From Armatimonadota bacterium (GTDB lineage: Bacteria; Armatimonadota; UBA5829; DSUL01): a DNA stretch of 64,000 nt. This document shows positions 17,063 through 25,480 of this stretch, piece by piece. The stretch lies in assembly GCA_020846715.1 (NCBI GenBank), contig JADLDK010000050.1:62001-126000 (forward strand), read 5' to 3'. How positions within the stretch are numbered: the first letter of the stretch is position 1; every line of letters starts with the position of its first letter. The notes under the pieces are model-generated. The model was not told the DNA's origin, did not search any database, and saw nothing but the letters and a program-made list of their open reading frames with translations. A program made the position numbers and the translations under genes.

Positions 17063-18166
17063 TCATTTCTCAACAAATAGAGACTGTCCGTCCTTGATGT
17101 AGGGCGCCATTATAATCTGTGTCAGTAGGCCCGAGATAGTAGATTCAGCGCCCTGATTGCCGTTGCGGCCTGTTGCAGCCAGCCCATCAAAGCAACCGCC
17201 GGTGACCGGGTCATGCAGCGGGACGCCCAGAGCGTTCTTGCCCATAAACCAGTCCAAGCACAGCTTGGCGGTATCAAGATAGTGTGGATTGCCGGTGGCC
17301 TTCAAACCATCCAGCGCTCCGAGAACCATCATCATTGCGTCAATAGGCTGCTGGTCAAACCACGCCCGCTCACGCCCTTTATAATACCATCCGTTACATC
17401 CGATGATCTGGACTATTCCGTCAATCACGCACTGCTTCTCAAGGAACGCCCAGCTGCGCTCGGCGATCTGAAGATAGCGCTCATCCCCCAGAGCCTGATA
17501 CGCCATGAACAGCGCTCGGGGCATGAGAGGATTGGAGTATGTCAGGCCATTCTCAAACCATTCCCAGTCGGTAGTGGCATTCACTTCAAAGGTGTCAGCG
17601 ATACTGTCCGCCATTGCCCGAAGAACATCGGCGACCTCTTCCTCCTGGTGCGCCTGCAGATAGAGAGCCAGGCCCAGCGCCGCATAAGATCGTGAACGCA
17701 GATAGCTCAGACTTTCCGGCACCCAGAGCGCGTCCCGGAACAGATTCCGAGCGACCTCCTTTACGTTGTCGTGGATTTTGGCGGCCAGACACTGGCCGAG
17801 CGCCCAGAGAGTTCTGCCCTGGCAATCTTCCGAGCCTTCTCCGTCCAGAAAGACCTGGTCAAAGGACATGAAATTGTGAAACTTGCCATTTGGAATCTTG
17901 GCGTAGTGGCAGAAGCTGAGATAGGTGCTGACCAGCCTCAGCGATTCTCGCGAGCCCGTTGCGTCGTGATGGCAGACGGCGACAATCAGCGCCCGGGCGT
18001 TGTCGTCCGTGCAGTAACCGGTCCGCCGGTTCGGAATGGAATAGATCGCGTGCTGAATGATGCCGGTGCGGTCCGTAAGTTGATCGAGATGATCCAGAGT
18101 GATCTCGGGGTAGTTCCCCTCGATCACGTAGCGCCCTTTGGACGCCGTTGCAGTTGCGGGGGTCAC
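17063..18166 (-). CDS. alpha-toroid protein paired with a GT4 glycosyltransferase
   Basis: This protein of 367 residues is predicted to form an (alpha/alpha) toroid. Regularly spaced helix pairs are visible, with motifs such as GYCTDDNARALI, DFEVNATTDWEWFENGL-like segments and GAESTISGLL. No catalytic family can be named with certainty; it recalls six-hairpin glycosidases and epimerases. The long open frame reaches 18466, but the first 100 codons overlap the glycosyltransferase gene in another frame and look like a shadow. A GTG at 18166, nine bases after the GT4 stop and with AAAGGTTAGG upstream, gives a natural start. Similar toroid domains accompany or are fused to GT4 enzymes in other bacteria, suggesting joint work on a glycan or glycoside. 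Confidence 0.72.
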   Translation of the reverse strand: MTPATATASKGRYVIEGNYPEITLDHLDQLTDRTGIIQHAIYSIPNRRTGYCTDDNARALIVAVCHHDATGSRESLRLVSTYLSFCHYAKIPNGKFHNFMSFDQVFLDGEGSEDCQGRTLWALGQCLAAKIHDNVKEVARNLFRDALWVPESLSYLRSRSYAALGLALYLQAHQEEEVADVLRAMADSIADTFEVNATTDWEWFENGLTYSNPLMPRALFMAYQALGDERYLQIAERSWAFLEKQCVIDGIVQIIGCNGWYYKGRERAWFDQQPIDAMMMVLGALDGLKATGNPHYLDTAKLCLDWFMGKNALGVPLHDPVTGGCFDGLAATGRNGNQGAESTISGLLTQIIMAPYIKDGQSLFVEK

Positions 18167-18173
18167 AGAAGCC

Positions 18174-19499
18174 CTAACCTTTCGCGGCGCCTTCCAGAAT
18201 AGCCGGCGCCTGGGCGTTCTCAAGGACGTGATGAAAGACGCTAAGATAGTCCACAGCGACGTTAAACCATGCCGCCCGGCGCCCATACTTGTACGCAGCA
18301 GACTCCATCTCGCTGCGATAGCTCTCGTTGGACAAAATGTCAATGATCGCCTGCGCCATCGGCGCGGGGTCGCAGAAGTCCACCAGCACACCGCGGCCGT
18401 CCGCAAGCACTTCTTCGGCAAAAAGGTACTTTGTCGAGACAATGGCGCGGCCGCAGCCCAGCGCATAAGCCAACGTCCCGGACACTATCTGATCTTTGTT
18501 GATGTACGGGGTCACGTAGACGTCCGTAGCTGACAAATACCGGACAAGCTCTCGCAGTGTCAGAAAGCGGTTGTTGAAGCGCACGTGGTCGTGCAGATCG
18601 TACTCGTCCAGGAGGTCCAACAGCTTCTGGCGATAGGACTCACCCTCCATGTGGCGCACTCCGGGGTGAGTCTCCCCGAGCACGAGATAGCGCACATTCG
18701 GGAATTTCTTGCGCACTTCGGCGATGGCCATAATCGCGTACTCGATGCCCTTGCCGCGGCTGATAAGGCCGAAAGTCGAGACAACTTCATGACCGGCGAG
18801 CCCCAGATCGCGCTTGACAAGCTCGGCCGGAATCCGGTGCACATTCGGAACTCCGTGCGGGATCAAAGCGACCTTCTCCGCGGGAACGTCATAGACTTCA
18901 CGCAAGATGTCCTCGCCCAGCTTCACCATCACCACGACAGCGCCCGCAAGCTCCGCCAGGCGCTGTACGACGCGTTTCTGATTCGGACTTGGATTGTAAA
19001 GCACGGTGTGCATCGTCATGACGAATGGCTTCGTCAAGCGCTCCGCGAAATCCAGGATGTACTCCCCGTCCGGACCACCAAATATGCCAAACTCGTGCTG
19101 CAGGCTGACAACCTTCGCCGAAGAAGCATTGATGATATCAGCTCCGGCTGTGTGGCTGTCACGGCTGCGGTCAAAAATCTGAAATCGCACGTCACGCGGA
19201 TACTGCTCGATCTCATCGCCCTTGCTCATGGCGATAATCATCTTGTTCGCGAACGGCATAAACTTGTCGATAGCAGAGGAGAGGTCTTTTGTGAAAGTGG
19301 CAATCCCACATTCACGCGGTGGATACGTGGCGACATAAGCCACGTCCATCCCGTTCATCGCATCCCTCAACTGGCGGAACAGACTGCTATCCTGCGAGGC
19401 CAGCCAGTCAACCTCCGCGTTCAGCCCGCGGTCGTCTTCAACGAAAGCGCCGGGACGTGGCCCGCGCTTTCTCACTTTTGACAGATCCACCTCCGCCAA
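18174..19499 (-). CDS. glycosyltransferase family 4 protein
   Basis: This protein of 441 residues has a GT-B fold. The N-terminal domain carries YPPRECGIATFTKDLSSAI near residue 60, a motif of one GT4 subgroup, and HEFGIFGG and MTMHTVLY follow. The C-terminal nucleotide-sugar half has STFGLISRGKGIEYAI, LVLGETHPG and the loop QIVSGTLAYALGCGRAIVS with the E of FAEEVL. It transfers a sugar from an NDP-sugar to an unknown acceptor in the cytoplasm. About 55 charged residues before YVATYPP form an extension. The TTG at 19499 directly follows the STAS stop and has GGTGGA upstream. The next gene is the toroid partner. Confidence 0.85.
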   Translation of the reverse strand: MAEVDLSKVRKRGPRPGAFVEDDRGLNAEVDWLASQDSSLFRQLRDAMNGMDVAYVATYPPRECGIATFTKDLSSAIDKFMPFANKMIIAMSKGDEIEQYPRDVRFQIFDRSRDSHTAGADIINASSAKVVSLQHEFGIFGGPDGEYILDFAERLTKPFVMTMHTVLYNPSPNQKRVVQRLAELAGAVVVMVKLGEDILREVYDVPAEKVALIPHGVPNVHRIPAELVKRDLGLAGHEVVSTFGLISRGKGIEYAIMAIAEVRKKFPNVRYLVLGETHPGVRHMEGESYRQKLLDLLDEYDLHDHVRFNNRFLTLRELVRYLSATDVYVTPYINKDQIVSGTLAYALGCGRAIVSTKYLFAEEVLADGRGVLVDFCDPAPMAQAIIDILSNESYRSEMESAAYKYGRRAAWFNVAVDYLSVFHHVLENAQAPAILEGAAKG

Positions 19500-19874
19500 C
19501 TAGGCTTCCACCCGGGACGCAGTCTCTGCCTTCAGCGACTCGCACGCTTCTTCGACAGTCGCATAGACCGGAAAGACCTTGATCAGTCCGGTGATCTCGA
19601 AGACTTTTGTGACTTGCGGGTTGGTGCACACGATGTAGATGTGCCCATGCTTTTCGCTGGCGCGCTTCAGTCCGCCGACAAGCGCCCCAAGACCCGTGCT
19701 GTCAATGTACTCCACTCCGTTCATCGAAATAATCAGCGACGTATTCTGCCCATTTAGAGCCTTTATCATTGCGTCTCTGAAGCTGGAGCAGGTGTAAGCA
19801 TCCACCTCTCCAACAAGGTCCAGAACGGGGAACGGACCTGCCTGAGTCAAGTTAATTTGGAGATCGGCGTCCAA
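19500..19874 (-). CDS. STAS-domain anti-sigma factor antagonist (SpoIIAA-like)
   Basis: This protein of about 124 residues has a single STAS domain. The phosphorylatable Ser lies in IDSTGLGALVGGLKRA, the standard anti-anti-sigma motif, and the strand LIISMNGVEY precedes it. In the known partner-switching mechanism the unphosphorylated protein binds an anti-sigma kinase and frees a regulator. No kinase gene is adjacent. I favour the TTG at 19874, preceded by GGGAGG at nine bases; a GTG at 19919 would add 15 residues. It opens a nine-gene minus-strand run that ends with livF. Confidence 0.88.
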   Translation of the reverse strand: MDADLQINLTQAGPFPVLDLVGEVDAYTCSSFRDAMIKALNGQNTSLIISMNGVEYIDSTGLGALVGGLKRASEKHGHIYIVCTNPQVTKVFEITGLIKVFPVYATVEEACESLKAETASRVEA

Positions 19875-20006
19875 TCTCTTCAGCCTCCCTTCAAAATCGA
19901 CTAACTGATGCCCGCGCACCGCGCATACACACAGTAGCTGCCGAAAGGTCCAGCAGACAGACGGCTGGAAAAACTAATCCAATATCGGAAGAACGTCCGG
20001 TTGCCT

Positions 20007-21065
20007 TCAGTGTCGCCTCAGCATCTGCTTCAGTTCTGTAACATTACCCGCAGAGGCCAGCGCTTCCTCTTCGCTGACCAATCCCTGCTTGTAAAGGCGG
20101 TCGAGGCACTGGTTCATAGTCTGCATTCCGTAGAAGCCGCCCTCTGCAATAGCGGTGTACAACTGCCCGGAGCGGCCTTCCTCAATCAGCTTGACGGTTG
20201 TTGGTGTCGCTGTGAGAATTTCGACAGCGGCGACCCGTCCGGCAGCGTTCTTCCTCGGCAGAAGCCTCTGAGAGATGATACCCATCAATGAAGTTGACAA
20301 GCGCAGACAGATCTGTTGCTTTTGATGCGGTGGGAACATGTTAATGATACGCTCCATTGTGTCTGATGCGCCTGTCGTGTGGACTGTCGAGAATACCAGG
20401 TGGCCTGTGTCCGCTGCCGCCAGCGCCACATTCATTGTCTCCACATCTCTCATCTCACCGATCAGGATAACGTCTGGGCTCTGCCGCACGACGTATTTGA
20501 GAGCTTCAGTAAAGGAGTCCGTATCAATGCTGATCTCTCGCTGATTGACGATGGACTTCTTGTCTGGGTGGACAAATTCGATGGGGTCTTCAATGGTGAC
20601 GATATTGGATGGGCGCGACTGATTGATGAGGTCAATCATTGCGGCCAGCGTCGTTGATTTCCCAGAGCCTGTCGGACCCGTCACCAGAATCAGCCCCTGC
20701 CGCAGCTTGGTCATCTGGGCGATAATATCGGGCATCTGCAGCTCTTCCAGACTGTAAATCTTGAGCGGAATCAGACGCAGCACCAGCCCCACCATGCCGC
20801 GCTGTTGATAAACGTTGACTCTGAAGCGCGCCAGGTCTTTGAACGTGAAGGCGAGATCCATCTCGTGACGCCGCTCAAATCTTCCGATCTGCTCGGGAGT
20901 CATGATGTTGTAGGCCATGTCCCGAACTTCATCGCCTGAGAGCTTCGGAAGGTCAGTCCCGCGAATATGACCGTCTATGCGGAGCGCGGGAGAAGCATCC
21001 CCCTTGAGGAAGAGGTCAGAGGCGCGCGAGTCCGCCGCAAGTTGGAGTAGTTCGTCCAGAACCAT
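20007..21065 (-). CDS. pilT: type IV pilus retraction ATPase PilT
   Basis: This is a hexameric ATPase of the PilT/VirB11 family with 352 residues. The Walker A is GPTGSGKSTTLAAM near residue 128, the Asp box TIEDPIEFVHPDK follows, the Walker B region is VILIGEMRDVET and the His box is HLVFSTVHTTGASDTMERI. The N-terminal ASDLFLKGDASPALRIDG is the PilT PAS-like entry, and GFYGMQTMNQCLDRL lies near the end. It drives pilus retraction or twitching motility. Two pseudopilin genes in the window (21437 and 37058) fit with a type IV pilus or type II secretion machinery, though no assembly ATPase is seen. The ATG at 21065 matches the family N-terminus. Confidence 0.95.
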   Translation of the reverse strand: MVLDELLQLAADSRASDLFLKGDASPALRIDGHIRGTDLPKLSGDEVRDMAYNIMTPEQIGRFERRHEMDLAFTFKDLARFRVNVYQQRGMVGLVLRLIPLKIYSLEELQMPDIIAQMTKLRQGLILVTGPTGSGKSTTLAAMIDLINQSRPSNIVTIEDPIEFVHPDKKSIVNQREISIDTDSFTEALKYVVRQSPDVILIGEMRDVETMNVALAAADTGHLVFSTVHTTGASDTMERIINMFPPHQKQQICLRLSTSLMGIISQRLLPRKNAAGRVAAVEILTATPTTVKLIEEGRSGQLYTAIAEGGFYGMQTMNQCLDRLYKQGLVSEEEALASAGNVTELKQMLRRH

Positions 21066-21436
21066 CGAGTTGATGACCTTTCAAGAGGGCCTTGCGGGTG
21101 AAAGCATCCAAACCCTCGTGTCAAGAGATAATCAAATACCGGGCGTAAGAACCTGCAACCGCCTGAATGCACGATGAGGCCCATTCGCTCCAGCGGTATC
21201 GCCTACTCTTATACACAATCGAAGCAGGCCGTGCAATTAAGTAAGCCAATAGACAATAAGCGGCGGCGCGGACAAGCACAGATCACTTCGACATCCTGCC
21301 GCTGTTGCTGTTCAGGAATCCTCTTTCCGAGGCGTCTCAGCTGCAAGAGAGCCACAGCTTCAACCGTTCCACGATACCAGGATAGTGAGAAGCGCTCCCC
21401 ATTTCTCTCAGATCGTGCCCGCCGTCAGCTCGAGAG
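21066..21436. other. intergenic region upstream of pilT
   Basis: This stretch lies between the pilT start and the end of the upstream pseudopilin gene. It holds the candidate pilT promoter listed separately and no gene that I can support. Confidence 0.4.
21208..21236 (-). promoter_or_regulatory. candidate sigma-70 promoter for pilT
   Basis: On the minus strand TTGCAC (21231-21236) is separated by 17 bases from TATAAG (21208-21213), a five of six match to TATAAT. It would leave a leader of about 140 bases before the pilT ATG. Found by eye. Confidence 0.4.
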
Positions 21437-22117
21437 TCACCGCGACATGCGGCCATCAGCAAAGCGAACAATTACGCCTTTGCGGCTGAGTGGATACCAC
21501 TCTTTTCTCGGGGCGGGAAGCTGGCGGTTACCTGTCTCTTCAAGACCCGGATCGCCAGAAGGGCCGACGCTCCACACGGCCCAGCGAATGGGCGGGTCCT
21601 GCGGCCGGGTTTCTCCGCCGTCCAGTGCGTAGATACGGCCCGCAAACTCGTAATACAGGAGGCTGCTTTGGTTACACGCAGGGTAGTCGCGGGGAATCCA
21701 CATCGTGAAGTGCGTCTTGTGATTCGCGGAATATCCCCAGTTGACGGCCAGGTACTTATAGGGTCTGGCCGTCTGGCCGTCATCACCTGCTGTCTGGTTG
21801 AAGGGATCGCTAAAGCGCTGTATCCCAAGGTAGTGCAGGGTGACCAGCTCGTGGGGCAGTTCGTAGTAGTCCCAGCGCTCACTTCCGGAACAGCAAGAGC
21901 GCACGGGTGGAAGCCCTCGCCAGTCTTCCTGGTACATCTCGATCGCTATGGCCGCCTGGCGTAGATCAGACTGCACACGCGTTACGACGGCGCGCGTCTT
22001 GGACTGTCCGAGGACCGGGAACAGCAGTGCCGCCAAAACTACTACGATAGCAATGACTACCAGCAACTCTATAAGCGTAAAGCCACGCTCTGTTGAGCAG
22101 CCGTCCCGGAGCTTCAC
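21437..22117 (-). CDS. type II secretion / type IV pseudopilin-like protein
   Basis: This protein of 226 residues has a prepilin leader and N-methylation motif, [14 protein letters not shown] near residue 11, followed by the usual hydrophobic helix ending ALLFPVLGQSKTRAV. The leader would be cut by a prepilin peptidase before Phe. The C-terminal passenger has LRQAAIAIEMYQEDWRGLPP, a pattern common in the large pseudopilin families of Planctomycetes and Armatimonadota, and ends with VIVRFADGRMSR, reminiscent of the DG end motif. The GTG start at 22117 overlaps the preceding gene's stop by four bases, so both are probably translated together. Confidence 0.85.
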   Translation of the reverse strand: MKLRDGCSTERGFTLIELLVVIAIVVVLAALLFPVLGQSKTRAVVTRVQSDLRQAAIAIEMYQEDWRGLPPVRSCCSGSERWDYYELPHELVTLHYLGIQRFSDPFNQTAGDDGQTARPYKYLAVNWGYSANHKTHFTMWIPRDYPACNQSSLLYYEFAGRIYALDGGETRPQDPPIRWAVWSVGPSGDPGLEETGNRQLPAPRKEWYPLSRKGVIVRFADGRMSR

Positions 22118-23487
22118 GGGCTCACAACCTTTACGTCCGTGGATTCTGCCAGCAGAAGAGCGGGCAATCCGTCCACTTTTGCCGCCACACCCACCAGATC
22201 TGCTACGGCGCCGGAGGTGAGTCCGAAAGCCGCCGCGTCTGGCAGATAGATCACCGCTGACCCATCCGTCAAGCTCAACTGACCAGCACCTGGACCTTCG
22301 ATGACCGTACCCGCAAGCCTCAACAGCAACCCGCTGACATCCAGGCCTTTCTCACCAGAAGCGGTGGAGCACTGCACAGCCATTGGCCGCGGCCTCTCCC
22401 GGAGAGCCGTCTGAGACACATATTCCGCCTCGATAGCTTTGCCACCGCTCTCTTCCACCACCATCCCCGCAACGGCAACAATTGCACCCGGAACGACAGC
22501 GCGGTCGCTCAGCACCTTTACTCCTCCCGCGCGCCCTTCGTCCTGAACAAAGAAGTAGCCTGGGAACGCGCGCGATACGATCTTGTTCACCAGCGCCACC
22601 CGCTCTCCAGTGGGCGCATCAGCCACTTCCCGGCAGGCATCAAGAGCCACGCTGATATCGGAGGCGCGCTTTACCCAGATGCGGTACCCGTCGGAGTAAG
22701 GAGGCGACTGGTCGTCCTCCTGATCAAAAATGCCGATGACGCTAAGGCGGCCCTGTGGCTGTGGATGCTGGCCGAAATCCCCCATCGCCGAAAGCAGCAT
22801 TCCGATCTGCCCAGTCGTATCCCCAATAGTGAGAAGCTTGTTGACTCCCCATTCGCCATTTGTAATCTGCACTCCATGCAGCATCACGAGGCGCGTCTGG
22901 TAGAGCTCTCCGCCCCCTGCCCTGGCCGAATCGAAGTAGTTGCAAGCGGATACGCTGTCTATGAGCTGAGGGTCGGGAAGCCCCGGATGCCCGATTATTT
23001 CAACATGCCACACGAGATTGGGCGCGCCGCTATGGCCCCGGTTGTTCATGACGACCTTGCCCCGGCCCATGTCCGCTATAAGTCCGGTCAAACGCAGACG
23101 GTCGCCGGCGGCAAAGTCAATGTAGTCTGTCGTTCGCAGAAGATTCCACAGGGCATCCCCGTAGAAAAACTTGCCTGTCCAGGCCTGTATCCCCCCTCGA
23201 TCGCTCGTGTCATCCTGAATAAAGGCTGTGTACTGTGTGGCGGGATCGAGGATCTCGTTATAGCCTGCGAGCGCAACTCCCTCAACAACAATCCTGCTGT
23301 CCGGATCGGTCTCGTCTGCCCAGACCTTCGGATGAATGCCATAGCCGCTGCCGTCCACCGCCTGATAATCCCACAGCGTATCAGCTGCTCCGAAGGCAAC
23401 GCAGGCGTTCCCGCAGATGAAGGAGGCCAGAAGGGCGAGTGAACTCGCCAGCGCTATCAATGGCCCCAGGCGTGATGTGTTGCGCAT
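22114..23487 (-). CDS. secreted protein with repeated OB-fold-like modules
   Basis: This protein of 457 residues has an N-terminal signal peptide (ALASSLALLASFICGNACVA region). I do not recognise a named family. It contains several small beta-barrel like units, each with the pattern of a strand beginning V/L-x-G-x-V, a segment of FVQDE or LTDGS type, and a closing V-x-G strand. Examples are YFFVQDEGRAGGVKV around residue 320 and LAGTVIEGPGAGQLSLTDGS near 400. Similar modules close four other secreted proteins in this window. The product is exported, and it is coupled to a pseudopilin gene. A ligand-binding or adhesive role is possible but not shown. Confidence 0.7.
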   Translation of the reverse strand: MRNTSRLGPLIALASSLALLASFICGNACVAFGAADTLWDYQAVDGSGYGIHPKVWADETDPDSRIVVEGVALAGYNEILDPATQYTAFIQDDTSDRGGIQAWTGKFFYGDALWNLLRTTDYIDFAAGDRLRLTGLIADMGRGKVVMNNRGHSGAPNLVWHVEIIGHPGLPDPQLIDSVSACNYFDSARAGGGELYQTRLVMLHGVQITNGEWGVNKLLTIGDTTGQIGMLLSAMGDFGQHPQPQGRLSVIGIFDQEDDQSPPYSDGYRIWVKRASDISVALDACREVADAPTGERVALVNKIVSRAFPGYFFVQDEGRAGGVKVLSDRAVVPGAIVAVAGMVVEESGGKAIEAEYVSQTALRERPRPMAVQCSTASGEKGLDVSGLLLRLAGTVIEGPGAGQLSLTDGSAVIYLPDAAAFGLTSGAVADLVGVAAKVDGLPALLLAESTDVKVVSP

Positions 23488-23808
23488 TGCGTACTCCTGT
23501 CAGCCCACCCTCCTTGATCCAATGGTATCACGCCGGAGCGGCTCGCGCAAACCTGGCACAGTGTGCCGCTATCGGCGTTCGGGCGAAAGCTCCTGCGGCC
23601 GACCCTTCAGACCGGCACAGCCTCTTTTTTGGAGCCTGTTAGACTGGCACGTTGCTCATGCGCTTCGCGCGCCGTCCACCCTGCTTCCCAAGCCGCTTGT
23701 AACCGCTGATGTGACTGGCGCTGTGGCTGTATTCTGATGCTGCGGGAATTTCGGTTTCCAGTCATCCGTGACGCTGGTGAGGCTCGTCATTTCCGCAGCA
23801 TCTGAAGA
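23488..23808. other. intergenic region with a repeat element
   Basis: No gene is supported here. The stretch 23735-23805 holds a palindromic repeat described separately. A self-complementary GGCACAGTGTGCC lies near 23555-23567. The rest has no recognisable feature. Confidence 0.4.
23735..23805. repeat. palindromic repeat, copy B of a 23-base repeat
   Basis: Bases 23735-23757 are identical over 23 positions to 24339-24361 (core GATGCTGCGGGAATTTCGGT). About 30 bases further on, 23790-23802 is an inverted partial copy of the left end (GATGCTGCGG against CCGCAGCATC), so this copy can fold into a stem. The two direct copies flank the small membrane-protein gene 23809-24318. Confidence 0.75.
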
Positions 23809-24318
23809 TCATGCTGGCAGTGCCGCCTCTAGCGCCTGCAGAAGGCGAGCGGCCGCTTCATTGGTCATACATATAGTGTACGCCCACCGCCTCCCCATGC
23901 AGTGGTGAGCTATGCCTTCGCGCGCACCCGCGCGAGCGCGACCTGGACGCGGGACCCCGCCTTTCCCCGTAATCGTCACGCAGGTTTCTCCAGTCCAGAG
24001 AGTGCGAGATCTCACGGATTCGACATCTTCCCAGGCGTGGATTTGAGGCGGGCCGGGCCTGGACGGATCGATCCACAGACCCTCAGCCGACAGGACCAGC
24101 CATTTTGGCATGACAAAGTAAAGAACAGCGAACAAGAGCAGGGCATAGGCGCCCGCCATCAGGAACGTGATAGGCTCGAAGGAACAGCGGGAGATAGCCG
24201 TCAGCACCAGGATTGTCAGCAGTGGAACGCTTGAGAACAAGGCCATAATCGCTAGCAGGAACCAAAACCGTAGGCCTGTTAACAAAGGAAAGCGGTCTAG
24301 CCGCGGCGGCGGGAGCAC
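23809..24318 (-). CDS. small membrane protein, candidate immunity gene
   Basis: This protein of 169 residues is not assigned to a family. Two hydrophobic segments lie near residues 16-40 and 48-70. They are followed by a soluble part with WEDVESVRSRTLWTGETCVTI, a pattern seen in bacterial PH-like domains. The C-terminus ends AAARLLQALEAALPA. The start is a GTG at 24318 with GAGGTGG upstream. It lies exactly between two direct copies of a 23-base repeat and just downstream of an RHS fragment, the usual place of immunity genes in toxin loci. Function is inferred only from this position. Confidence 0.5.
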   Translation of the reverse strand: MLPPPRLDRFPLLTGLRFWFLLAIMALFSSVPLLTILVLTAISRCSFEPITFLMAGAYALLLFAVLYFVMPKWLVLSAEGLWIDPSRPGPPQIHAWEDVESVRSRTLWTGETCVTITGKGGVPRPGRARAGAREGIAHHCMGRRWAYTICMTNEAAARLLQALEAALPA

Positions 24319-24590
24319 CCTACTGCCACCTCAGTTTTTGATGCTGCGGGAATTTCGGTTTTCGATCCCCCCAGGTTCGGAAACCTGGAGGGATGAAAAT
24401 CATTGTACCGGTAGAGCGTGTAGCTGCCATTGCCATCTTTCTTCCACTGCAAGGCTCCGGTATCGGGGTAGTAGCCGAACTCTTCCTCTCCAACGATGGT
24501 GTTGCTGCCGTCCTTTGGGTACTCGATCTTCGTGACCCTGTTGCCGGAATCATAGGTAGGGCCGTGTGCCTCCGCAGGTCCCTCCCCATA
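24297..24590 (-). pseudogene. RHS/YD-repeat fragment
   Basis: A frame of 97 codons without a start encodes YD-repeat sequence: TYDSGNRVTKIEYPKDG, then FGYYPDTGALQWKKDGNGSY and TLYRYND. Repeats of this kind build the shell of RHS and tRNA-nuclease-WapA-type toxins. It begins directly after the in-frame TGA of the gene at 24591 and degenerates into the 23-base repeat at 24339. At 24371-24388 the DNA forms a short palindrome (CCAGGTT with AACCTGG). With no start codon and only part of one repeat unit, it is a remnant of a larger RHS gene. Confidence 0.75.
24339..24361. repeat. copy A of a 23-base repeat
   Basis: Identical over 23 bases to 23735-23757, same orientation. It lies at the point where the YD-repeat coding sequence breaks down and immediately upstream of the membrane-protein gene 23809-24318. 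Confidence 0.8.
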
Positions 24591-24983
24591 TCACATGATC
24601 CTCGGCCTGTGAAGATCACCCCACAGTTCCACAGGCCGCAGCCCGCGCCGTTTGTGCAGCCAGCGAACCTCCATGACTAAGGTATGCGGATCACCCAGCC
24701 TACCGGGCTTACTGTAGTCCAGAGCAGCCAGCTCATTACTGAATCGGACGACCGAAGTCGTAACACGCCGGTCGCGGGTATACAGAGGGTAGAGCTGGCT
24801 TAGAGAGTCGGGCGCGCAGCCATCGTGATCATGTGCGTACCGCTGTATTGCCTGACCGGCGGCGTAGACGAAACTCCTGGCCTCCTTCATGCACACAGGC
24901 TCGAAGCTGTTTGGCGTAATGAAGATCGGATATAAGACTACGGCAACCGCTATAGCGGCAAGCAGGGCTACTGCTGCCTTCAA
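24591..24983 (-). CDS. membrane-anchored pseudopilin-like small protein
   Basis: This protein of 130 residues begins at a TTG at 24983 (AGGA seven bases upstream) and reads KAAVALLAAIAVAVVLYPIF, a single membrane anchor. The rest resembles the passenger of pseudopilins: AIQRYAHDHDGCAPDSLSQL, then LYPLYTRD and GRLGDPHTLVMEVRW. No prepilin cleavage motif is present. A longer open frame extends to 25256 but overlaps the peptidase-tip gene in another frame. The start lies 10 bases after the stop of that gene, the usual spacing of a toxin-immunity pair. It may therefore be an immunity protein, but an ordinary pseudopilin-like protein is equally possible. Confidence 0.5.
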   Translation of the reverse strand: MKAAVALLAAIAVAVVLYPIFITPNSFEPVCMKEARSFVYAAGQAIQRYAHDHDGCAPDSLSQLYPLYTRDRRVTTSVVRFSNELAALDYSKPGRLGDPHTLVMEVRWLHKRRGLRPVELWGDLHRPRIM

Positions 24984-24993
24984 AGCACCAGTC

Positions 24994-25473
24994 CTAGTTG
25001 CACGGGCGCTTATTAGGGCACTTACACCCCCTCTTTTTGTAAACGGAGCCAGGTTTTTCAATATCGCCATACTTGTACGCTTCGTCCTCATTGTTCCCAT
25101 ACCCGTATGGACCGGCCGTAACGTGGATAAGCTCGTGGAGGAACACTTCACACATGTCCCATGTGCCAGTATTGTCTTGAAGCAGGTCGATTCGCCACCC
25201 GAACAGCCAATGTGTCGTCCCCACAGTGCCATCGCCACTAAGATCTGCTGGGTCATCGCAGATGTATACCACAGCCTTCGCGGCTGCGCTGACTATCTGA
25301 TCATACTTCGGGTCGCCTTTCAGACACCGGCGCAGTTTGTTCAAGCAATACCCGGGATCGAATTGTCCGCACGCCTTACGCCCGTACTTGGCGGGGCGAC
25401 ATTTCTTTCCATCTGGGTCTACGAGGATCGTGGGTCTCGCAGCGCAGTAAAGGGTGTCTGACTCATAATCCAG
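24994..25473 (-). pseudogene. RHS-tip metallopeptidase fragment (HExxH)
   Basis: The frame runs from a TAA at 25474 without an ATG. It begins SDTLYCAARPTILVDPDGKK, which matches the end of an RHS core, where the N-x-P...DPxG motif precedes the variable tip. The tip of about 130 residues has many cysteines and a zinc-peptidase motif VFLHELIHVTAG, with NEDEAYKYG supplying a likely third ligand Glu. Such metallopeptidase tips occur in polymorphic toxins. The upstream RHS repeats are missing, so this is either a displaced orphan tip or the remains of a truncated gene. A TTG at 25344 could start a 116-residue free peptidase, so expression is not excluded. Confidence 0.65.
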
Positions 25474-25480
25474 TTAGGTG

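Noticed and set aside
18167-18466. A 100-codon upstream extension of the toroid gene
   Set aside because: It overlaps the GT4 gene in another frame, is rich in Arg, Trp and Ser, and a better start lies right after the GT4 stop.
18585-19481. A 298-codon plus-strand frame opposite the glycosyltransferase
   Set aside because: The opposite strand encodes a convincing GT4 protein over the whole length; this frame shows no recognisable motif.
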